Assembly: GCA_011391255.1 (NCBI GenBank)
Contig: JAABQV010000002.1
Location: 1-64,000 of the forward strand
Direction: 5' to 3'
Source: Dechloromonas sp.
GTDB lineage: Bacteria > Pseudomonadota > Gammaproteobacteria > Burkholderiales > Rhodocyclaceae
Length of the DNA: 64,000 nt
The translations under genes were made by a program, and so were the position numbers. Each line of letters opens with the position of its first letter. Position 1 is the stretch's first letter. The notes under the pieces are model-generated. The model was not told the origin of the DNA. It did no database searches and was given only the letters and a program-made list of their open reading frames with translations. Below are positions 59,001 through 64,000 of the stretch, piece after piece.

Positions 59001-59068
59001 CGCTATTTACGTCAAGGCTGCGCAGTTGATGCCAGAGAAACAATGCCTGATCGCTTACAGATTTCACT

Positions 59069-59938
59069 CTAACGCCGCCGAAACGCCTCACGCCGCGCCA
59101 AACCAAGCTTTGACGAGCGCTCCATCTTCTGCACAAAGGCCGGGAAATCCAGCCCGTAATTGGCGCGCAGTTCCTTGGCAAAACTGTGCAGCCAGCGCCA
59201 ACGGGGTTCGAAGTAGTGCTCCTTGAAGGCATACAGAACGTGGTTGCCGTCATCCGGCACCGAAATGACAATCACCTGATCATCAAAGACGTGCATCGCC
59301 TCACCGATCAGCCCGGCATAGCTTTCCTTCTCGCCGGCCAGGTTGATTACCAGGACACCGTTGCCGGATAACTTGGCGTAGGCAGACTCGAAGAATTCCC
59401 GGTTGGCCAGACTGGGAGCGAAGCCGGTTTTGTCGAAGGCATCGACCAGTAAAGCATCGATACCTTTCTCGGCGGCCGCCAGATACTCCGCCCCGTCCGC
59501 TTCTATCACCTGCAAACGCGCGCCGTCCGGCGGCAGCATGAAGGCGTCGCGCCAGGCGATCACATCCGGGTTCAGCTCAATCGCTGTCAGTTGTGCACCG
59601 GGCAACCGCTGGTGGCAGAATTTGATCAATGATCCACCGCCCAGCCCGATCAGCGCAATGCGTTTGGGCCTTGGATGAAAAAGCAAAAATGCCATCATTT
59701 TCTGGGTGTACCGCAACTCAAGCGAATTCGGCGTGCGCAAAAGCATCTCGCTCTGCATCAGTCGCACGTTGAAGTACAGGTAACGCCGCTCGCCGTTATC
59801 AATGACAAAAGGCTTGGGATAAGTTTCATCGAGCAACTGCTGGCGCAACTCATTTTCCCGTGCCGATTTCGGCTCAAGTAACAGGACTGTGCCGGTTTCA
59901 ACGTCGAACGGGCTGGGAATCTGGAAATATTCGGACAT
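59069..59938 (-). CDS. Spermidine-synthase-like protein
   Basis: 289 aa from MSEYFQIPSPFDVETG. The track start is an upstream TTG that would include a dispersed motif. The Rossmann methyltransferase-like fold of SpeE is visible as IALIGLGGGSLIKF and LTAIELNPDVIAW, and the acidic ALLVDAFDKTG replaces the usual catalytic D-S-T-D-P loop. The role may differ from true polyamine aminopropyl transfer. No speD is nearby. Confidence 0.75.
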   Translation of the reverse strand: MSEYFQIPSPFDVETGTVLLLEPKSARENELRQQLLDETYPKPFVIDNGERRYLYFNVRLMQSEMLLRTPNSLELRYTQKMMAFLLFHPRPKRIALIGLGGGSLIKFCHQRLPGAQLTAIELNPDVIAWRDAFMLPPDGARLQVIEADGAEYLAAAEKGIDALLVDAFDKTGFAPSLANREFFESAYAKLSGNGVLVINLAGEKESYAGLIGEAMHVFDDQVIVISVPDDGNHVLYAFKEHYFEPRWRWLHSFAKELRANYGLDFPAFVQKMERSSKLGLARREAFRRR

Positions 59939-59996
59939 GGCAGATGCTAAATCGACAATCCTTGCGGTCAACGGCCAATTCAAGACAATTTATATG

Positions 59997-61325
59997 TCAC
60001 TTTAAATAGCCCCAGTTCTTCAAGCGGCTGTAAGAATATTCAGCGGCCTGCCCTTTGTTGCTCCGCCGCAGATAACTGGTGTACTCCTTCGCCGCCTCCT
60101 GACGCTTGCCCATGCCTTCGAGTGATACACCCTTGAGAAAAGTGATGCTGGCATCGCCCGGCATCAAGCGATCATATTGATCAAGGCTCGTGTAGGCCGA
60201 GGCCGGGTCGCGCTGAGCGAGGGCAAGTACGCCAACCATCTTGTGCGCCTGTGCTTCCTGCGGGTAAATCCTGCTCGCGGTGCGGGCATATTCGAGGGCC
60301 TGCGCATCCTTGTCCTGTATCGAGAGACACTTGGCCATCAATAGATTGGCGGAATAATCACGTGGCGTGGCTTTCAGGGCAAAACGAAACTGCTCTTCAG
60401 CCTTGCCGTAAGCTTTGCCGGCCATCGCCGTTTCGCCTTTCTGGCAGGCCTCAATGGTCGGCTTGAGTCGGCGCAAGGATGCGGTATTGTCCATGAAGCG
60501 CTCCTGGCCCGGATCGCGCGTATTGGTCGCCGCATATTTGCTTTCGGCCAATTTTTTCGCGGTATCGCGCCGCTCGCTGCTCATCGGATGCGTTGAGAAC
60601 ATTGTCTGCAACATGCCCGGCGACTCCTTCTGCTGATCAACCAGCAACTGTTGAAGTCCAATCATGCCGCTTGCCGGATAGCCGGCGCGCACCATGTACT
60701 CCTGCCCCAATTCATCCGCCTCGCGCTCGTTATCGCGTGAGTAGCTGGAGAGCAGAACACTGGCGCCGAGCTGGCTGCCAATATCGACCAGGCTGCCGAA
60801 GCCGGTACCGGCGGCAGCTATGTTGGCGCCGGCAATGGCCACCTGAGCGACCATCGACTGACCCTGACGCTGGGCGGCGTGACGGGCGTTGACATGCCCA
60901 AGCTCATGACCGAGCAACGCTGCCAGTTCCGCTTCGTTATCAAGATCGATCAGAATCCCGCGCGTCACGCCCATCGCGCCGCCGGGAAAGGTGTAAGCAT
61001 TGACGTAATTGGCGTTGAGCACACGATACGAATAGGGCATTTGTGGCCGATGCGCTTTGGCATCCAGCCGCTGGCCAACCGTCGTCAAATAATTATTGAT
61101 CGCCGCATCCTGTACCGGCCCGAAATCCTGGGAAAACTGCTGTGGGGCAACCTGCTGATCAACCCGTTTTTCCTCATCCTCGCTCATGCCGACCAGTATC
61201 GCCCCGCCACCGGTTGGTGAACTTGCACACCCCGACAAAGCGCCAGCCCCCAGTAGCCAGAGCACCTGGCGGCGGGAAATCCGATTGCGTTGCAGGCAGC
61301 GGGCTAGTTCGTCGTGGCTATTCAT
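59997..61325 (-). CDS. M48-family metalloprotease with TPR tail, lipoprotein
   Basis: 442 aa from MNSHDELARCLQRNR (GGAG site). The longer track ORF has no support. A twin-arginine-type signal SRRQVLWLLGAGALSGC gives a lipobox Cys at 33. The M48 zinc site is HELGHVNARHA with the third ligand in NEREADELGQ. TPR repeats fill the C-terminal third (about 300-440). The design is that of BepA, a periplasmic chaperone/protease for outer-membrane protein assembly. Confidence 0.9.
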   Translation of the reverse strand: MNSHDELARCLQRNRISRRQVLWLLGAGALSGCASSPTGGGAILVGMSEDEEKRVDQQVAPQQFSQDFGPVQDAAINNYLTTVGQRLDAKAHRPQMPYSYRVLNANYVNAYTFPGGAMGVTRGILIDLDNEAELAALLGHELGHVNARHAAQRQGQSMVAQVAIAGANIAAAGTGFGSLVDIGSQLGASVLLSSYSRDNEREADELGQEYMVRAGYPASGMIGLQQLLVDQQKESPGMLQTMFSTHPMSSERRDTAKKLAESKYAATNTRDPGQERFMDNTASLRRLKPTIEACQKGETAMAGKAYGKAEEQFRFALKATPRDYSANLLMAKCLSIQDKDAQALEYARTASRIYPQEAQAHKMVGVLALAQRDPASAYTSLDQYDRLMPGDASITFLKGVSLEGMGKRQEAAKEYTSYLRRSNKGQAAEYSYSRLKNWGYLK

Positions 61326-61615
61326 GGTCGGCTCCAAAATACGTACAAATTCATCGATAGCCGCATTCTGCATAAGAAAAGGGCGGGGTGCATAGCCGGG
61401 TGCAATCGAAAGTGTACGGAGTATCCGCTCCTGGTGAGCCTGTCGAACCACAGATTACTGCGCTGACAAGCCCTTCGACAGGGCTCAGGGCGAACGGATG
61501 GGCAAGCTTGACTCACACTTTGAATACACCCACTGGCGCACTCAAATCACCGCCCGACGCCGCAGGGGCGTAATATATTGGCTCGGTAAATTCTAAAAAG
61601 TTCAGGGAGAAAAAG
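61326..61615. other. Intergenic gap between M48 gene and fusA2
   Basis: 290 bp with no gene. It contains the GTGAGCCTGTCGAA-type repeat at 61425-61497 and an AT-richer leader with GGGAGA before fusA2. Confidence 0.6.
61425..61497. repeat. Dispersed inverted repeat (GAGCCTGTCGAA / TTCGACAGGGCTC)
   Basis: CCGCTCCTGGTGAGCCTGTC(GAA) and (TTC)GACAGGGCTCAGGGCGAACG(G) are imperfect inverted arms around a 20-nt centre. This repeat is widely scattered in beta- and gammaproteobacterial genomes. Confidence 0.75.
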
Positions 61616-63667
61616 ATGTCCAAGTACACCACCGAGGCACTTCGTTCTGTTGCGCTGGTTGGTCATGGCGCTGCCGGCAAAACCAGCCTGGCCGAAGCGC
61701 TGCTGTTCGCCTCCGGCGCCATTTCCGCCAAAGGCAGCGTTGAAAAAGGCAGTACCGTTTGTGACTTTGACGCACAGGAAAAAGACGCCGGCCACTCCCT
61801 GACCTCTGCCATCGTCAATTTTGGCCATGAAAACACCCACATCCATTTGATCGACACACCGGGCTACCCGGATTTTGCCGGACAGTCGATTGCCGCCCTG
61901 GCCGGGGTCGATACTGCGCTGGTTGTGGTCAACGCCCAAACCGGCATCGAATTGATGACCGAGCGCATGATGCGCCACGCCGCCGAGCGCAAGCTGTGCC
62001 GGATGATCGTCATCAACAAGATCGACGCCGACAACCTCGACTTGCCGGGGCTGGTTGCTGACATTCGCGAGCGTTTCGGCAAACAGTGCATGCTGCTCGA
62101 CCTGCCGGCGCATGGTGCGGCGGATGTTGTCGAAGTGCTTGAGCATGATGCCGGGGATGCCGACTTTGAGTCAGTCGCTGCCGCCCACCGCGCGCTGATT
62201 GACCAGATCGTCGAGGAAGACGAAGACCTGCTCGCCCAATATCTTGAAGACGGTGCTGATCCAAGCGCTGCCGCTTTGCATGCGCCTTTCGAGAAAGCCC
62301 TGCGCGAAGGGCATTTGATCCCGATTCTGTTTGTTTCCGCCAAAACCGGCGCCGGCATCAAGGAACTGCTGCACGCCCTGGCCTCGCTGGCACCGAACCC
62401 GCAGGAAGGCAACCCGCCACCGTTCTACAAGGGTGAGCCGGGCGACAAGACCGAGCCTTTCCTGGCCGTGCCGGATGCCGACAAACACGTGCTGGCACAT
62501 GTTTTCAAGGTGGTTGCCGATCCCTACATGGGCAAAATCGGCATTTTCCGCGTCCATCAGGGCACGGTGAAGAAGGACATGCAATTGTTTGTCGGCGACA
62601 GCAAGCGCCCGTTCAAGGTCGCCCATCTTTACCAGTTGCAGGGCAAGGAATCGGTCGAGGTCGATCAATTGCTGCCGGGCGATATTGGCGCCGTCGCCAA
62701 GGTCGACGAAATCGACTTTGATTGCGTGCTGCACGACTCGCATGATGAAGACCATATTCACCTCGTCCCGCTTGCTTTCCCGACGCCGATGGCCGGGCTG
62801 GCGGTGGAAACCAAAAAGAAAGGTGACGAGCAGCGCCTTTTCGACATTCTCAACAAGCTGGCGGTTGAGGACCCGACCTTTGTCGTCGAGCGTCACCCGA
62901 CCAGTAACGAAACGGTGATACGCGGTCTCGGCGAGATTCACCTCAAGGCCAAGCTGGAGAAGATGGTCAGCCAGTACAAACTGGAAGTCGATACCAAGCC
63001 GCCGCGCATTCCCTACCGCGAGACGATCACCGGCTCAGCCGAGGGCGTTCACCGGCACAAGAAGCAAAGCGGCGGCGCAGGGCAGTTCGGCGAGGTGCAT
63101 CTGCGCATAGAACCCAAGGAGCGCGGAGAAGGCTTCGAGTTTGTTGATGCAGTCAAGGGCGGCGTCATTCCCGGCGTCTTTATGGCGGCGGTCGAAAAAG
63201 GCGTGCGCCAGGGGCTGGAAGGCGGCGTTGTCGCGGGTTATGCGGTCGACGACCTGAAGGTCACGGTTTTTGATGGCAAGACGCACGCGGTGGACGGCAA
63301 GGAAGTCGCGTTTGTGGTTGCCGGGCGCAAGGCCGTCATCGACGCCATCCGCGCCGCCAAACCAATCGTGCTGGAGCCTATCGTCAATATCGAAATCGTC
63401 GTCCCCGAGAGCGCCATCGGCGATCTGGCCGGCGACCTTTCCAGCCGTCGCGGCCACATTACCGGCACCGACGGGCGCGGCCACGGGATGTCGGCGATCA
63501 ACGGCGAAGTGCCGCTGGCTGAACTCAACGACTACCAGTCACGCCTCAAATCCCTGACCGGTGGCCAGGGCAGCTACACCATCGAATTTGCCCGTTACTC
63601 GGCAGTACCACCCAACGTGCAACAGCAGATGGCGAGCAAGTTCCAGCTACACGACGAAGACGAGTAA
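61616..63667 (+). CDS. fusA2: Elongation factor G-like GTPase (EF-G2)
   Basis: 683 aa with EF-G domain order. The G domain has VALVGHGAAGKTSL (P-loop), IDTPGYPDF (G3), VINKID (G4) and the EF-G insert after about residue 150. Domains II-V follow, including HKKQSGGAGQFGEVHLRIEP and SSRRGHITGTDGRGHGMSAI. It is shorter than the housekeeping EF-G and lies outside any str operon, the pattern of the EF-G2 paralogue. Function in elongation is uncertain. GGGAGA binding site. Confidence 0.93.
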   Translation: MSKYTTEALRSVALVGHGAAGKTSLAEALLFASGAISAKGSVEKGSTVCDFDAQEKDAGHSLTSAIVNFGHENTHIHLIDTPGYPDFAGQSIAALAGVDTALVVVNAQTGIELMTERMMRHAAERKLCRMIVINKIDADNLDLPGLVADIRERFGKQCMLLDLPAHGAADVVEVLEHDAGDADFESVAAAHRALIDQIVEEDEDLLAQYLEDGADPSAAALHAPFEKALREGHLIPILFVSAKTGAGIKELLHALASLAPNPQEGNPPPFYKGEPGDKTEPFLAVPDADKHVLAHVFKVVADPYMGKIGIFRVHQGTVKKDMQLFVGDSKRPFKVAHLYQLQGKESVEVDQLLPGDIGAVAKVDEIDFDCVLHDSHDEDHIHLVPLAFPTPMAGLAVETKKKGDEQRLFDILNKLAVEDPTFVVERHPTSNETVIRGLGEIHLKAKLEKMVSQYKLEVDTKPPRIPYRETITGSAEGVHRHKKQSGGAGQFGEVHLRIEPKERGEGFEFVDAVKGGVIPGVFMAAVEKGVRQGLEGGVVAGYAVDDLKVTVFDGKTHAVDGKEVAFVVAGRKAVIDAIRAAKPIVLEPIVNIEIVVPESAIGDLAGDLSSRRGHITGTDGRGHGMSAINGEVPLAELNDYQSRLKSLTGGQGSYTIEFARYSAVPPNVQQQMASKFQLHDEDE

Positions 63668-63679
63668 TTGGCAGGCAAG

Positions 63680-63706
63680 GGCGGAACGATGTGTTCCGCC
63701 TTTTTT
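63680..63706 (+). terminator. Rho-independent terminator of fusA2
   Basis: GGCGGAAC-GATGT-GTTCCGCC followed by TTTTTT, starting 12 nt after the stop. Confidence 0.9.
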
Positions 63707-63808
63707 ATTTCGGAGTCGCGAATGGAAAATGCCATCCCGCGATTTTTTCGTAACCGAATTAAAAGAGTTCCTCGGAAACAAGTCTGCCTATGGCAGCCTA
63801 AAACCCAG

Positions 63809-64000
63809 CTACTGCTTGAACCCCAAGGAAATCGCCACCTGCTCGGTGATCAAGCCACGCCCATCGGTATGCCTAACCTTGGCCGGCAGATAATGCGATT
63901 CCGGCAGTAGCCACAACTCGATCATTTCACTGCCCTCATCCGCCGTAATAACAACCCTGACCGTGCGGAACTCGCCAAGCGAGCCAATGCGCAGTGACTC
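63809..64000 (-). CDS. DUF3108-like protein, C-terminal fragment (cut by window edge)
   Basis: 64 codons on the minus strand ending ITEQVAISLGFKQ before a TAG at 63809. The text ESLRIGSLGEFRTVRVVITA continues into a WLLPESHYLPAKVRHTD region that matches the end of DUF3108 proteins, small periplasmic or outer-membrane proteins of unknown function. The start lies beyond the window. Confidence 0.65.
   Translation of the reverse strand, partial: ESLRIGSLGEFRTVRVVITADEGSEMIELWLLPESHYLPAKVRHTDGRGLITEQVAISLGFKQ

Overview
The window is chromosomal DNA of about 58-60% GC from a betaproteobacterium, most likely order Rhodocyclales (Dechloromonas/Azonexus-like). This rests on the tRNA-Tyr/Gly/Thr-tuf operon, PhaM, the dat-ybeD-lipB-lipA order, a periplasmic c551-type cytochrome behind an FNR-like box, and the general style of the proteins. 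No rRNA, prophage or CRISPR array was seen. The genus is an inference. Coding density is high and many genes overlap by 1-20 nt, which suggests translational coupling.

Layout. 1-2.9 kb: minus-strand tRNA-tuf operon, a small cytochrome c, and ilvD. 2.9-5.6 kb: lgt, a VOC protein, a degenerate HPt-like protein and a GAF protein. 5.7-11.5 kb: a heavy-metal RND efflux operon (czcCBA-like) that ends with a PII-family gene. 11.6-18.8 kb: htpX, an NhaR-like LysR gene, a D,D-carboxypeptidase, the lipoate operon and hflX. 19-26 kb: two envelope proteins, a CoA-transferase, rlmL, hemJ, an SDR protein, a ferredoxin-flavin reductase and an RlmN-family gene. 25.9-29.6 kb: a bicarbonate-uptake locus, sbtA-sbtB, with two paralogous TerB-like genes and a CbbR-type LysR regulator. 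29.6-34.5 kb: a livKHMGF branched-chain amino-acid importer. 34.6-41.5 kb: a membrane methyltransferase, a histidine kinase with a receiver-like tail, a LuxR-type response regulator, phaM, an AEC carrier and a PaaK-like ligase.

41.8-46.9 kb is accessory in character. It holds an ATP-grasp/YHS/YkgJ operon whose last gene appears to start at CTG, two toxin-antitoxin pairs, REP-like repeats, an IS30 relic fused to a PIN remnant, several tiny lysine-rich genes, and a possible ABC-permease remnant. A third toxin-antitoxin pair with another REP-like element closes the next region at 58.3-59.0 kb.

46.9-58.2 kb is the most interesting block. It combines a selenoneine-type set (egtD, senA, senB) with an arsenosugar-type set (arsS, arsM, two TIGR04282/TIGR04283-like glycosyltransferases). 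Also present are two paralogous VTT membrane modules, one fused to a MerA-like flavin disulfide oxidoreductase, a DUF3047 protein, and a free-standing version of the FAD domain usually fused to the N-terminus of SelD. Expected logic: EgtD makes hercynine, SenB makes a selenosugar, SenA joins them, while ArsM and ArsS methylate and adenosylate arsenic and the sugar-handling enzymes finish the arsenosugar. That selenium and arsenic chemistry work together here is an inference from gene order.

59-64 kb: a spermidine-synthase-like protein, an M48-TPR metalloprotease lipoprotein, a second EF-G (fusA2-like), and the end of a DUF3108 gene.
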